Source: Paludibacteraceae bacterium (GTDB taxonomy: Bacteria; Bacteroidota; Bacteroidia; Bacteroidales; Paludibacteraceae). From it: a stretch of DNA of 64,000 nucleotides. Location of the stretch: contig JAEERP010000001.1 in the NCBI GenBank assembly GCA_016285885.1, positions 186,001 through 250,000 on the forward strand, written 5' to 3'. Under the pieces are notes generated by a model, which searched no databases, was not told the DNA's origin, and saw only the letters and a program-made list of their open reading frames with translations. Below, one piece after another: positions 1-8,850 of the stretch. A program made the position numbers and the translations under genes. How positions within the stretch are numbered: the stretch's first letter is position 1; every line of letters begins with the position of its first letter.

Positions 1-266
1 ACCCACGTCCATTTGGGTTCCGGCGGAATCGTTGACTTCTTTGATTTCTTGCAATGGTGGATGAGGGTCCATCCTTTTATGTTCACTTTCTCTTTCCCGT
101 CGTTGTAGAATTCAACCCATCCGCTGTATTCTTTTTCGCTGTTTCTGTAGGTGCTAATGTTACATGGCATTATCTCTGATATGATAACGCTTGTATTGGG
201 GTATAAGCTGATGCTCGTGGTTAGCATGATGGCTACCACAAATGCCCTTATTAATACTGTTTTCAT
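1..266 (-). CDS. Secreted lamin-tail-domain (LTD) protein, N-terminal part only
   Basis: The gene runs off the left edge, so only 88 N-terminal codons are visible. The start is an ATG at 266, preceded on the coding strand by GGGAAAAG. Residues 1-24 form a signal peptide (MKTVLIRAFVVAIMLTTSIS). They are followed by VIISEIMPCN and then YSGWVEFYNDGKEKVNIKGW. The pattern ISEI...WVE.YN....V...GW is typical of the start of bacterial lamin-tail domains, an Ig-like fold found in secreted nucleases and CotH-type surface proteins. The enzymatic part, if any, lies outside the window, so the function stays open. An LTD fold is an inference from the motif. Confidence 0.6.
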   Translation of the reverse strand, partial: MKTVLIRAFVVAIMLTTSISLYPNTSVIISEIMPCNISTYRNSEKEYSGWVEFYNDGKEKVNIKGWTLIHHCKKSKKSTIPPEPKWTW

Positions 267-543
267 CTTTTCCCGATATCTAATACTTTATTTGGACGTT
301 TTTATCCACACGCCACATCTGAAAATTATGCTAATATATGTGAAGTTTTGTTATAATCCAAAAAATGTGTTTTAAAATGAATCGATAATATGCCTTATGT
401 CTATATTTTTTCGGATTGTTTTTACTTGTCTTACCGAAAATTCCGGATGGATTTTCTCTTCTTTATATGCTGTTGCTTCTGTGAAAAGAGATGTTCTTCT
501 CTCTATGGATGGATCGCTCTGCTGGCTTTTCTCTCTCCGCTCG

Positions 544-1179
544 TTAAGGTGTCTCATCCCCCAACTCTTTGTAGAATTCCGCTAGGAATTGGTGCAGGAA
601 CTCGGTGCGTTCTTTCGCCATCTCCTTGGCGGTGGGGGTGTGCATCAATGATTCCAATTTGAGTAGTTTTTCATAGAAATGGGAGAGGGAGGTGTCGGTC
701 GGATGATTCCAACCGACTTCCCCTCCCTCTCTCTTGATGTTGTCGTTGTCGTAGAACAGCCTGCCTTTCGCCGCTCCATACTCGATGGTGCGGATGATGC
801 CCATCGCTCCGATGGCGTCGAGCCTGTCCGCGTCACGGACTATCATGGCGTTAAGACTGGTTAGCGGACGGTTCTCTCCTTTGTTGTAGGAGATGTTCTG
901 GATGATGTACATCACCTCCGCCACCTCGTCCGAACGGTACCCCTGCGCTTCAAGGAATTGCTCGACTTTGCTGATTTGCCCCGCTACATCCGGATATAGT
1001 TTCTTGTCGATGCAGTCGTGCAACCAAGCTGCGGTGAGGATGATCTTTTCGTCGCCTCCCTCTCTCCGAAGAATCTGTTTGGCGTTGCTGACGACTCTCT
1101 CCGCATGCTGGTGGTTGTGGCCGCTATGGTCTTTCGACAACTCGGCCACGACAAACCGCTCTATGGCTGTGTACTCCAC
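544..1179 (-). CDS. HD-domain phosphohydrolase (YedJ-like)
   Basis: A 211-residue cytoplasmic protein of the HD metal-dependent phosphohydrolase superfamily. The metal ligands are visible: His25 in HAERV, the His54-Asp55 doublet in WLHDCID, and Asp116 in VRDADRLDAIGA. That arrangement and the length match the YedJ-type group of stand-alone HD hydrolases, which are thought to act on nucleotides or similar phosphoesters; the real substrate is unknown. The start lies 5 bases after the stop of the lipoprotein gene upstream (1185-1634), so the two may share a transcript although their functions look unrelated. No signal peptide or membrane helix is seen. Confidence 0.8.
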   Translation of the reverse strand: MEYTAIERFVVAELSKDHSGHNHQHAERVVSNAKQILRREGGDEKIILTAAWLHDCIDKKLYPDVAGQISKVEQFLEAQGYRSDEVAEVMYIIQNISYNKGENRPLTSLNAMIVRDADRLDAIGAMGIIRTIEYGAAKGRLFYDNDNIKREGGEVGWNHPTDTSLSHFYEKLLKLESLMHTPTAKEMAKERTEFLHQFLAEFYKELGDETP

Positions 1180-1184
1180 TCTGA

Positions 1185-1634
1185 TTACCTGCCTCTGTTG
1201 CTACTTCTTTGGTTGCTTGAGCTCCTTGAGCTTCTTGAACTGGATGAAGTGGAATTGCTAGGTTGTGCACTCTGCTGTTGAGAGGATCCGCTTCTTACGC
1301 TCGACGATCTTTCCTGCCTTTGTTGTGCGGGACGGGTCGTGCCGCTGTTGCGCATGTTGTTGTTCTCCACGTCTCGTACACTTGGCTTTTGTTTAGGCGG
1401 TGGCGGCGCTTGTGGACCTTTGTGGTGTGGCGCCTGCGGACCTTTCCTGAATTGGTCTATCGGATAACGTTTCGGCCCGTGCCCTGGACTTGGATGCCCA
1501 TAGTGCGGATGCCTGTAGTGTGGTGGCGGCGGTGGTGGCGTCGGACGAGACGTCGTGTGTGTCGTAACCGTACATGAAGCCATCATGATCGCGATGATAC
1601 ACGATGTGATGATCGCTGAAATCTTATGTTTCAT
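1185..1634 (-). CDS. Low-complexity Pro/His/Ser-rich lipoprotein
   Basis: A 149-residue predicted lipoprotein. Residues 1-21 give a lipoprotein signal ending in the lipobox IMMASC, with Cys21 as the likely lipidation site. The mature part has no recognisable fold: a Pro-rich then His/Pro/Gly-rich stretch (about 32-55), a segment with two GPQAP motifs (about 65-80), and a C-terminal tail rich in Ser, Gln and Arg. Such tails are usually disordered. The amino acid bias resembles the N-terminal part of the DUF6515 protein at 51651-52877. No function can be assigned. The HD hydrolase gene follows after 5 bases. Confidence 0.65.
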   Translation of the reverse strand: MKHKISAIITSCIIAIMMASCTVTTHTTSRPTPPPPPPHYRHPHYGHPSPGHGPKRYPIDQFRKGPQAPHHKGPQAPPPPKQKPSVRDVENNNMRNSGTTRPAQQRQERSSSVRSGSSQQQSAQPSNSTSSSSRSSRSSSNQRSSNRGR

Positions 1635-1720
1635 TTCCTTCTAATTTGTTTGTTAATTATATTGCATAGGTAAATATAGGCGAAATCTCTCTTCGCTCCA
1701 AATTTTTTTCTCTCGTATTT

Positions 1721-3463
1721 CTAAAAATCCCATCCGAGTGTGACGCCAATGTAATTCCTTTGACAGTCTTTCGAGAAGTCGTTTAAGATTGTTTTCGATA
1801 GGGCCTCGACGCCAACGTGTACTTGGTAATATTTCCTGTATCGCCACCCGAATCGTACACCTCCTCGTAACTCTGCATAGAAATCTCTTGTGACATTTAA
1901 TCCAATGCCCGGAAGAATGTATGGTGTCACTGTGAATACTTTGCCGAATCCAATCGGAAGGCCGGCTCCCATGTTATATCCTATGTATATCATCGTCTCC
2001 AAATCGCTTGGCATAGTGTATTCTTCGTAATCTTCTGTGTAATAATACTCTGGATATCTGTCTTTCCCTCCGCCGATACAAAATCCTAACATGGCGTAAT
2101 CGGCGAAATAGTTAATGAACATTAATTCTATGATGTGCCCCGCATACTCGTTGGTGCCGATCTGTGCGCTGAAACGTATGCATCTATCGTCTAAATCGAG
2201 GATATGTACATTGCCCGTTGACTCTTTGAGGCTCGTGCTGCCGCTTTTCAGTGCTTTGAAATCGGAGAGCGTGCTTGAAATGATTTTCCATTTGCCGTCC
2301 TCTTTCTTCCAGTTGAAGGCCATCTTCTCGTTCTTTTTCCTGTATGTCGTTGTCGCGTGCACTCCATCCTCTTCTATGTTGCTGCTTTCCAGCTTCAGTG
2401 GTTCATCGTTTTTCCGCATCCTCTTGAGGAAGTATTCTGTCAGAAGGGCTTTTATCGCTTTCTCTCCTTCCGCGTCTTGCAGGAATCCTTTCGCTTTCAT
2501 GCGGGTCACTGAACTCGCGTTGTCTAGCAGTTGTTCTAAACTGCTTTTGTTTATGTCATACAGATATTCGTCTGCGATATAGGGAGTGATCTTCTCTTCT
2601 TCTGCCGAATTGAGCGCCTTGATGAACTCTATGGCTGCCTGCTCGATCTCTTCGTCTTGCTTGCTGCTCCCTGCTTGCTCATTTTTATTGCTGGTCGCTT
2701 GCTCGATGAATTCCAGGATAAACTTCGATGGTATTGCGAAGTTCGTGTTTTCCCTTCCTCCTGCTTTCCAGGTGTTGATGCCTATGACGGTGTAGTTCGG
2801 TTGCCCATCTTTTTCTCCTTTTCTGAGCATTAGCGGTCCCCCTGAGTTGCCTGCGTCTACCTGCGCTGTGTGCTGGATGACGTATATCTTCTCCTCATCG
2901 CCGAACGTCTCGTTCTTCACCTTCATGTTCGAAATGATTCCTTTGCCTAGCTGCCATGTGGGGTTGTCGCTTAACCCCGGGTATCCTGCCGTCCATACGT
3001 CGTTGCCTTCGATGATCGCTTCCTGTGATATTTCAAGGGCGTTCTCTACCGGATGCTCCTGGGGTATCTCGATGATCGCCAAATCGATATCTTCACACTC
3101 TTTTATGACGGGACATGCGTTGTAGGTGACGGGCTTGCTGGCCTCCATGAATTCGACCTTGACTTTCCCCGTTCCTCTCGTCACGTGTTTGTTGGTCAGG
3201 ATGTAGTTCTTCCCATCCTTCCCTTTGATAATGAATCCTGAGCCAAACCAACCTAACTCAAGCCTTTTGTATGTGTCTCCTGCGTCATAGTACTTCATGT
3301 CGTAGAGGATGCTGGACATCTCCTTGACGTACTTTTTCTGCGCTTCCGGTATGTCTGGCCTGACGACGACTATCTGTTCCTTGATATTTGTGGCTGCGGA
3401 GGCGTGTGTGGGAATGAGCGCCCCTACGAGTAGTATGAATATTCCTGTAGCTATTTTCTTCAT
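1721..3463 (-). CDS. Secreted trypsin-like serine protease with NTF2-like and beta-barrel-like C-terminal regions
   Basis: A 580-residue secreted protein. After a signal peptide (1-23), residues about 30-255 form a trypsin-like (S1C/HtrA-type) protease with the full triad: His93 in LTNKHVT, Asp127 in DIDLAII, and Ser207 in AGNSGGPL. There is no PDZ domain. Residues about 265-415 (AAIEFIKALNSAEEEKI to WKIISSTLSDF) look like an NTF2/SnoaL-type cone. Residues about 425-580 contain alternating aromatic/glycine strands and end in GVTLGWDF, a terminal aromatic like that of outer membrane beta-barrels. The protease call is firm; the two later domains are inferred from pattern. A good promoter lies just upstream (3504-3534). 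Possible roles are envelope quality control or processing at the outer membrane. Confidence 0.75.
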   Translation of the reverse strand: MKKIATGIFILLVGALIPTHASAATNIKEQIVVVRPDIPEAQKKYVKEMSSILYDMKYYDAGDTYKRLELGWFGSGFIIKGKDGKNYILTNKHVTRGTGKVKVEFMEASKPVTYNACPVIKECEDIDLAIIEIPQEHPVENALEISQEAIIEGNDVWTAGYPGLSDNPTWQLGKGIISNMKVKNETFGDEEKIYVIQHTAQVDAGNSGGPLMLRKGEKDGQPNYTVIGINTWKAGGRENTNFAIPSKFILEFIEQATSNKNEQAGSSKQDEEIEQAAIEFIKALNSAEEEKITPYIADEYLYDINKSSLEQLLDNASSVTRMKAKGFLQDAEGEKAIKALLTEYFLKRMRKNDEPLKLESSNIEEDGVHATTTYRKKNEKMAFNWKKEDGKWKIISSTLSDFKALKSGSTSLKESTGNVHILDLDDRCIRFSAQIGTNEYAGHIIELMFINYFADYAMLGFCIGGGKDRYPEYYYTEDYEEYTMPSDLETMIYIGYNMGAGLPIGFGKVFTVTPYILPGIGLNVTRDFYAELRGGVRFGWRYRKYYQVHVGVEALSKTILNDFSKDCQRNYIGVTLGWDF

Positions 3464-3503
3464 TCTAATTGGTTTTTTTTGGTATTTGTTCTTTATTATT
3501 CTT

Positions 3504-3534
3504 CAAAGATAGTATTCTTTTTGATAATGACAAA
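3504..3534 (-). promoter_or_regulatory. Promoter of the protease gene
   Basis: On the minus strand TTTG (3531-3534) and TATCTTTG (3504-3511) are separated by exactly 19 bases, which matches the Bacteroidota -33/-7 consensus TTTG-N19-TAnnTTTG. The predicted transcript start is about 30 bases ahead of the ATG at 3463. Confidence 0.7.
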
Positions 3535-3659
3535 TTTTATATGGCTTTATTGCTCTTCTTTTTGGATATTCCTGTGGAATGTAAAAAAAAGAAGAAGCCC
3601 CCTTTTTTAGTTATAGAGGTCTATAATGTTTTAGATTGGAATTTGGTTTTTCCACATGG

Positions 3660-5582
3660 CTATTCTTTCGTCAATGATTCTGCTTTCTTTTCATCCGTCG
3701 CGGCTAAGATTTCTAATTTTGTTTTTTTCTCCACATCTTTTTCTCCATTGGCCATGAGTTTATAACATTTAGCTCGAGTAATGTATCTGTTGGCATTATT
3801 AGGCTCTAATTCAATGGCTTTGTTGTAGTCTTCCATGGCTTCATCAAGTTTACCCAATTCTATTTTCAAGTTGCCACGGTTGTTGTATGCTTCAGCATAG
3901 TCTGGCTTGATTTCAATAGCTTTGTTGTAGTCCTTCATGGCACCTTCAAAATCTTCCAATTTTTTTTTCAGGATGCCACGGTTGTTGTATGCTTCAGCAT
4001 AGTCTGGCTTGATTTCAATAGCTTTGTTGTAGTCCTTCATGGCACCTTCAAAATCTTCCAATTTCTTTTTCAGGTTGCCGCGGTTGTTGTATGCATCAGC
4101 AAAGTCAGGCATTAGTTCAATGGCTTTGTTGTAGTCTTCCATGGCTTCATCAAGTTTACCCAATCTTTTTTTCAAGATACCACGGTTGTTGTATGTGTCA
4201 GCAAAGTCAGGCATTAGCTCAATGACTTTGTTGTAGTCTCCCATGGCTTCATCAAGTTTACCTAATTCTATATTCAAAATGCCACGGTTGTTGTATGTTC
4301 TAGCTATGTTTGGATTAATCTCAATGGCTTTGTTGTAGTCTTTCATGGCTTCATCAAGTTTACCCAATTTTTTTTTCAAGATGCCACGATTAATGTATGT
4401 TTTTTCACTGTCTGGTTTAATTTCAATAGCCCTGTTGTAGTCGTTCATGGCACCCTCAAAATCTTCCAAACTTTCTTTCAGAATGCCACGGTTTTTGTAT
4501 GCATCAGCAGAGTTAGGCATTATCTCAATGGCTTTGTTGTAGTCTTTCATGGCTTCATCAAGTTTACCCAATCTTTTTTTCAAGATGCCACGATTAATGT
4601 ATGTTATTTCACTGTCTGGTTTAATCTCAATAGCCTTGTTGTAGTCATTCATGGCACCCTCAAAATCTTCCAAACTTTCTTTCAGAATGCCACGGTTGTT
4701 GTATGCATCAGCATAGTCAGGCATTAGCTCAATGGCTTTGTTGTAGTCTTTCATGGCTTCATTAAGTTTACCTAGCCTTTTTTTCAGGATGCCACGGTTT
4801 TGGTATGCCCTTGCATAGTCTGGTTTAATTTCAATAGCCTTGTTGTAGTCTTCCATGGCTTCATCAAGTTTACCCAATTTCATTTTCAAGTTGCCGCGGT
4901 TGTTATATGCGCTTCTATTGTGTGGAGATAGTTCGATTACTTGGTTATACAACTTTATAGCTTCTGTGGGTTCCTTTTCGTTTAAAGCCTGGGCAAATAG
5001 CTCACTTTCTTTCGCTTTTTTTGCTGCCTTTTTAGCTTCTTGTTTTTCCTTGGTTATTTCATCTTTGATTCTGTTGATTTCGTCCTTGATTTTTTCTATT
5101 TCGTCTTTGAAATTTTCTATAATGGATACTGATTCTTTTGCCGAGTTGGCATCTTTCTGTGCGGACTCAATTTGTTTTTTCAGTTCTTCTTTTGCTTTGT
5201 CAAGGTCTTTTTCAAATCCTTTTTCTTTTATATGCATTATAAGGAACGGAGCCCCAATACCAATTAGGGCCACAAGAATACCAATGATGCCTACGAAAAG
5301 ATCCATAGAGTTAATCCATCGCCCTGCTTTTTCATCCATTTCTACGACCTTTGCCCTCACATCCTCACGATACAACTCGATCTCCTTCTCCATTTGGTCT
5401 AATTGTTTTTTCAATGTCTCGTTTTCTATTTGCAATTGTTTCAATGTCTGTTGATAATCATTGGTAATTGTGTTTGCTGTTGTGAGGGATCTTTCTTGAA
5501 CTGGAAGACTTTGGATTGTTTGCCCGAGTATGTTTAGGCATGCTAATAGCATCAAAAGGGTTGTTATGTTCCGTGCTTTCAT
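3660..5582 (-). CDS. Membrane-anchored coiled-coil TPR protein with 11 near-identical repeats
   Basis: A 640-residue protein with four parts. Residues 1-20 look like a signal peptide. Residues 40-85 are a coiled coil. A single membrane helix lies at about 95-117 (DLFVGIIGILVALIGIGAPF). Residues 118-195 are a charged coiled coil. TPRs fill the rest: one diverged unit at about 195-225, then eleven 34-residue units at 226-599, each reading roughly YNNRGxLKxxLGKLDEAMxDYNKAIEIxPD. The signal peptide plus one helix suggests the TPRs face the cytoplasm. TPRs bind other proteins; the partner is unknown. Two repeat flavours, LGKLDEAM and LEDFEGAM, are interleaved. No operon partner is obvious. Confidence 0.8.
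   Translation of the reverse strand: MKARNITTLLMLLACLNILGQTIQSLPVQERSLTTANTITNDYQQTLKQLQIENETLKKQLDQMEKEIELYREDVRAKVVEMDEKAGRWINSMDLFVGIIGILVALIGIGAPFLIMHIKEKGFEKDLDKAKEELKKQIESAQKDANSAKESVSIIENFKDEIEKIKDEINRIKDEITKEKQEAKKAAKKAKESELFAQALNEKEPTEAIKLYNQVIELSPHNRSAYNNRGNLKMKLGKLDEAMEDYNKAIEIKPDYARAYQNRGILKKRLGKLNEAMKDYNKAIELMPDYADAYNNRGILKESLEDFEGAMNDYNKAIEIKPDSEITYINRGILKKRLGKLDEAMKDYNKAIEIMPNSADAYKNRGILKESLEDFEGAMNDYNRAIEIKPDSEKTYINRGILKKKLGKLDEAMKDYNKAIEINPNIARTYNNRGILNIELGKLDEAMGDYNKVIELMPDFADTYNNRGILKKRLGKLDEAMEDYNKAIELMPDFADAYNNRGNLKKKLEDFEGAMKDYNKAIEIKPDYAEAYNNRGILKKKLEDFEGAMKDYNKAIEIKPDYAEAYNNRGNLKIELGKLDEAMEDYNKAIELEPNNANRYITRAKCYKLMANGEKDVEKKTKLEILAATDEKKAESLTKE
3786..4907 (-). repeat. 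Tandem 102-bp repeat array (11 copies) encoding TPRs
   Basis: Eleven head-to-tail 102-bp units (1122 bp) inside the TPR gene. Long stretches are identical or nearly so at DNA level, for example the segment encoding AMKDYNKAIE, which argues for recent duplication. Copy number is likely to vary between strains. Confidence 0.85.
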
Positions 5583-5649
5583 TCTATGTTTTATCTTTAT
5601 TAATATCTCTTGTTTGGGTTCCCTTAATTCTTAGAGTTAACCTATTTGA

Positions 5650-5657
5650 CAAAGATA
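5650..5657 (-). promoter_or_regulatory. -7 box of the TPR gene
   Basis: TATCTTTG on the minus strand matches TAnnTTTG, 68 bases upstream of the ATG at 5582. No clear -33 element is seen at the usual distance. The rest of the 306-base gap between the TPR and nuoN genes holds only the terminator at 5808-5843. Confidence 0.45.
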
Positions 5658-5807
5658 CATCTTTTTATGAAGTTGGTGTGCTGATGATTGTAAATATATG
5701 GTTTCTCCAATGGTTTTGTAGAATAACCATGTATGTGCTGTTTCCTCCGTTTCCTAAGCTTCGTCTTGTCTCATGATACTATCCGTGTGTAGTATCGCCC
5801 AATATGA

Positions 5808-5843
5808 AAAGGGCGTATCAGAAAAAGATTTGATACGCCCTTT
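5808..5843 (-). terminator. Terminator of the nuo operon
   Basis: A perfect 13-bp stem (AAAGGGCGTATCA at 5808-5820 against TGATACGCCCTTT at 5831-5843) with a 10-base loop lies 45 bases beyond the nuoN stop. It is followed on the minus strand by a short T-rich stretch. It closes the eleven-gene operon. Confidence 0.75.
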
Positions 5844-5888
5844 GGATGATATTGCTCTGAAGGGTCTTCCCTTCCTGAGCCTGTTGGT

Positions 5889-7316
5889 TTAGAATCCGAA
5901 GCTCCTCTCTGAAATGTACGTGTAGAGCGGACTGATGAATCCTAATGCCAAGATGCAGATCGTACAGATGATGAGTCCGACCTTGGACATGCTGTCGATC
6001 TTGATGGTCGGAATCGGATTGTCTGACTTCTTGATGAACATGGCCTTCACCACCAACAAATAGTAGTAGAGTGAGATGATGGTGTTCAACAAGGCAAGGA
6101 AGACGAGCAGGTATTGACCTTGTTCGGCCGCTGCCATGAAGATGAAGAACTTGCTGAAGAATCCTGCGAACGGAGGAATTCCTCCCAAGGAGAACATGGC
6201 GAGCATCATGACTACGGCCAACTTAGGGTTGGTGTCGTAGAGTCCGTCGTAGTCGTCCATCGAAACCTTGCCTGTCTGGTCCTCGATGCTGGAGATGATT
6301 CCGAAGGCGGCGAGGTTGGTGAACATGTAGATCAACGTGTAGAATACGAGCGATGCCATACCTTGGTCGCTTCCCGCAATCACACCGAGCATGATGTAGC
6401 CGGCTTGTGAGATGGAGGAGAAGGCCAAGAATCTCTTCAGGTTCTTCTGACGGATGGCGAACAAGTTACCCACGGTGATGGTGACAACGATGATCCACCA
6501 AAGGATCTCCTTCCATACGTCTGGGTAGTTGCTGAATGCCTTCATCAAGATGCACATGAACGCGAAGGCTGCGGCTCCCTTGGAGATGACGGAGAGGTAA
6601 GCGGTCACCGAAGTTGGCGCTCCCTGGTAGGTGTCTGCTGTCCACAAGTGGAATGGCACCAAGGAAATCTTGAAGCCGATGCCGGCGATGAAGAATATCA
6701 AGCCCATGATCGTGAGCGGTGTCTCGGAGAATGACTCTGACACGCCGTCGAAATAGAGCGTTCCGCAGGTTGCGTAGAGCATGGAGATACCGAAGATCAT
6801 AACGCCTGAAGAGAAGGCTGCGGTCAAGATGTACTTAGCTGCCGCCTCGGCTGATTCCTCTCTCTTCTTGTTGAGCGCCACCAATGTGGCCATTGGGATG
6901 GAGGCGGTCTCCAAACCGATGTAGAATAGGAGGAAGTTGCCCGACGAGATCATCAGGTACATACCCAATAGGGTGGAGAGTGTCAGGAAGTAGAACTCCC
7001 CGGCGTGGCTCTCATTCTCGTGCGTGTTCCAATAGTAGGCGTACAAGAAGACGAGCACGGTGCCTATGTTCAGCATGTTCTTGACGAACATGTGAATCTC
7101 TGACGTGAGGTACATTCCTGAGAATGCCTCTGTCGGACTATAGCTGTTTGACCATTGGAAACATACGATGGTGTGAGCCAAGAATAGTCCTATTGACGCG
7201 ATTTGGCAAATCTTTTTGTTCTTGTCGCCGATGATCAAGTCGGCCAACAAAACCAATGTCATAACCACTACTAATGATATTTCGTGGTTCATCGATAAAA
7301 AATTACTATAGTCCAT
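5889..7316 (-). CDS. nuoN: NADH-quinone oxidoreductase-like subunit N
   Basis: NuoN is one of the three antiporter-like membrane subunits that pump protons in complex I. About 14 hydrophobic helices run through the protein, and the antiporter signature is present (GIGFKISLVPFHLWTADTYQ, with the conserved Lys). The start at 7316 (MDYSNFLSMNHEIS) is preferred because it overlaps the nuoM stop by only 11 bases; an in-frame ATG at 7343 would overlap it by 38. The protein is then 475 residues, normal for the family. It is the last gene of the operon, followed by the terminator at 5808-5843. Confidence 0.93.
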   Translation of the reverse strand: MDYSNFLSMNHEISLVVVMTLVLLADLIIGDKNKKICQIASIGLFLAHTIVCFQWSNSYSPTEAFSGMYLTSEIHMFVKNMLNIGTVLVFLYAYYWNTHENESHAGEFYFLTLSTLLGMYLMISSGNFLLFYIGLETASIPMATLVALNKKREESAEAAAKYILTAAFSSGVMIFGISMLYATCGTLYFDGVSESFSETPLTIMGLIFFIAGIGFKISLVPFHLWTADTYQGAPTSVTAYLSVISKGAAAFAFMCILMKAFSNYPDVWKEILWWIIVVTITVGNLFAIRQKNLKRFLAFSSISQAGYIMLGVIAGSDQGMASLVFYTLIYMFTNLAAFGIISSIEDQTGKVSMDDYDGLYDTNPKLAVVMMLAMFSLGGIPPFAGFFSKFFIFMAAAEQGQYLLVFLALLNTIISLYYYLLVVKAMFIKKSDNPIPTIKIDSMSKVGLIICTICILALGFISPLYTYISERSFGF

Positions 7317-8832
7317 AAGTGAATAATTTTGCGATGTTTTCAATTCCGCCGCCGATCATGTTAGACAGCCATAGCGGAGCCATACCTATTGCTGCGATTG
7401 CTGCGATGAGCCCGAATGCCGCCACCTTCTCGTACCATACTGCGTCGGTGAGCGTCTCGTGGTGCTTGTCTTGTACAGGTCCCATGAGGATCTTGCCGAC
7501 CACTCTCAAAATGTAAACGGCTGTGATCACGATGGAGCTGCATCCGAGGATCACGAATGTTCTGTGGAAGAAGTCGGTGTGCTCGAACGCTCCGACGAAG
7601 ATGGTCATCTCCGCAACGAATCCGCTCAAGCCAGGCAATCCTAATGAGGCTAGACCTGCAATGACGTAGCATACGCAGAGGATAGGCATTATCTTCATCA
7701 AACCGCCCATCTCACGGATGTCACGCGTGTGCGTCCTTCCGTAGATCATACCGATCAGGGCGAAGAAGAGTGCCGTCATGAGTCCGTGTGATACCATCTG
7801 TAGGATGGCTCCCGTCATGGCGGTCTTGTTCATCATCAAAAGGGCGAAGAGAACCAAGCCGCAGTGGCTCACGGATGAATAGGCGTTGATGTACTTCAAA
7901 TCGTTCTGTACACAGGCGCTGAAGGCTCCGTACACGACGCTGATACCTGTCAGGATGATGAAGATCCATGCTTGCTCCTGCGCCGCATCTGGCATCAGAT
8001 ACATGGCGATTCGGAAACATCCGTATCCTCCCAACTTCATCAACACGCCTGCGTGGAGCATTGAAACGGCTGTCGGCGCGGAGGCGTGACCGTCAGGCGA
8101 CCACGTGTGGAATGGGAACATGGCTCCCAACACGCCGAATCCCACGAAAGTGAGCGGGAAGAAGATGTATTCCCAACTGATGTCTCCTCCCTCCGCTTTC
8201 AACGCTTGCACGTTCGCCGCGATCTCTTGGATGTTGAAGGTGCCTTCGCCTCCCGCTGGGATGGAGTTGTAGTAGATGCCGAAGATGCCGACCATCAGGA
8301 AGGCCGATCCTCCCATCAACATCAGCGTCAACTTCATGGCTGAGTATTCTTTCTTGCCGCTTCCCCACAATCCGATGAGTAGGTACATTGGAATCAAGGC
8401 TACCTCGTAGAAGAGGAACATCGTGAAGAGGTCCAACGAGATGAAGAACCCGTATACTCCGATGCTCAACATCAGGAACCAGAGGAAATACTCTTTCACC
8501 TTCTCTTCCATGGCGTAGGATACGAAGACGCCGGTGATCACTACGATGGAGGAGAGCAGTAGCATGGCTACGGATATGCCGTCCACACCGACTGAGTAGT
8601 GGATGTTGAATCGCTCATACCACATGGCGGATTCCGTGAAGAGGAACTCCGACGTGGTGTCGATTTGCCTTAACTCCAAGAATTGAATCGTCAAGTAGGC
8701 GGAGGTGCAGAGCAATGCGAATCCGCCGATGGACATGATCGTCCTGATCAGACTCTTTTTTTCGCCATTGACGCAGAATATGACTGCCATCATGACGAGC
8801 GGAATGATTACAAATAATGATAATATATTCAT
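7306..8832 (-). CDS. nuoM: NADH-quinone oxidoreductase-like subunit M
   Basis: A 508-residue polytopic membrane protein, the second antiporter-like subunit of the complex I membrane arm. Expected conserved segments are visible: the FYEVALIPMYLLIGLWG segment with its key Glu in helix 5, and the FPFHTWSPDGHASAPT region. About 14 membrane helices fill the length. It sits 18 bases after nuoL, and its stop overlaps the start of nuoN (ATGGACTATAG), which suggests translational coupling. The role is proton translocation driven by quinone reduction. Confidence 0.95.
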   Translation of the reverse strand: MNILSLFVIIPLVMMAVIFCVNGEKKSLIRTIMSIGGFALLCTSAYLTIQFLELRQIDTTSEFLFTESAMWYERFNIHYSVGVDGISVAMLLLSSIVVITGVFVSYAMEEKVKEYFLWFLMLSIGVYGFFISLDLFTMFLFYEVALIPMYLLIGLWGSGKKEYSAMKLTLMLMGGSAFLMVGIFGIYYNSIPAGGEGTFNIQEIAANVQALKAEGGDISWEYIFFPLTFVGFGVLGAMFPFHTWSPDGHASAPTAVSMLHAGVLMKLGGYGCFRIAMYLMPDAAQEQAWIFIILTGISVVYGAFSACVQNDLKYINAYSSVSHCGLVLFALLMMNKTAMTGAILQMVSHGLMTALFFALIGMIYGRTHTRDIREMGGLMKIMPILCVCYVIAGLASLGLPGLSGFVAEMTIFVGAFEHTDFFHRTFVILGCSSIVITAVYILRVVGKILMGPVQDKHHETLTDAVWYEKVAAFGLIAAIAAIGMAPLWLSNMIGGGIENIAKLFTYGL

Positions 8833-8850
8833 TGTCGTACTGTTTTTCGA

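Noticed and set aside
151-662. Several plus-strand frames in the first 700 bases
   Set aside because: They overlap the LTD and HD genes or the gap between them. The Phe/Cys-rich products look like random translation. I see no gene in 267-543.
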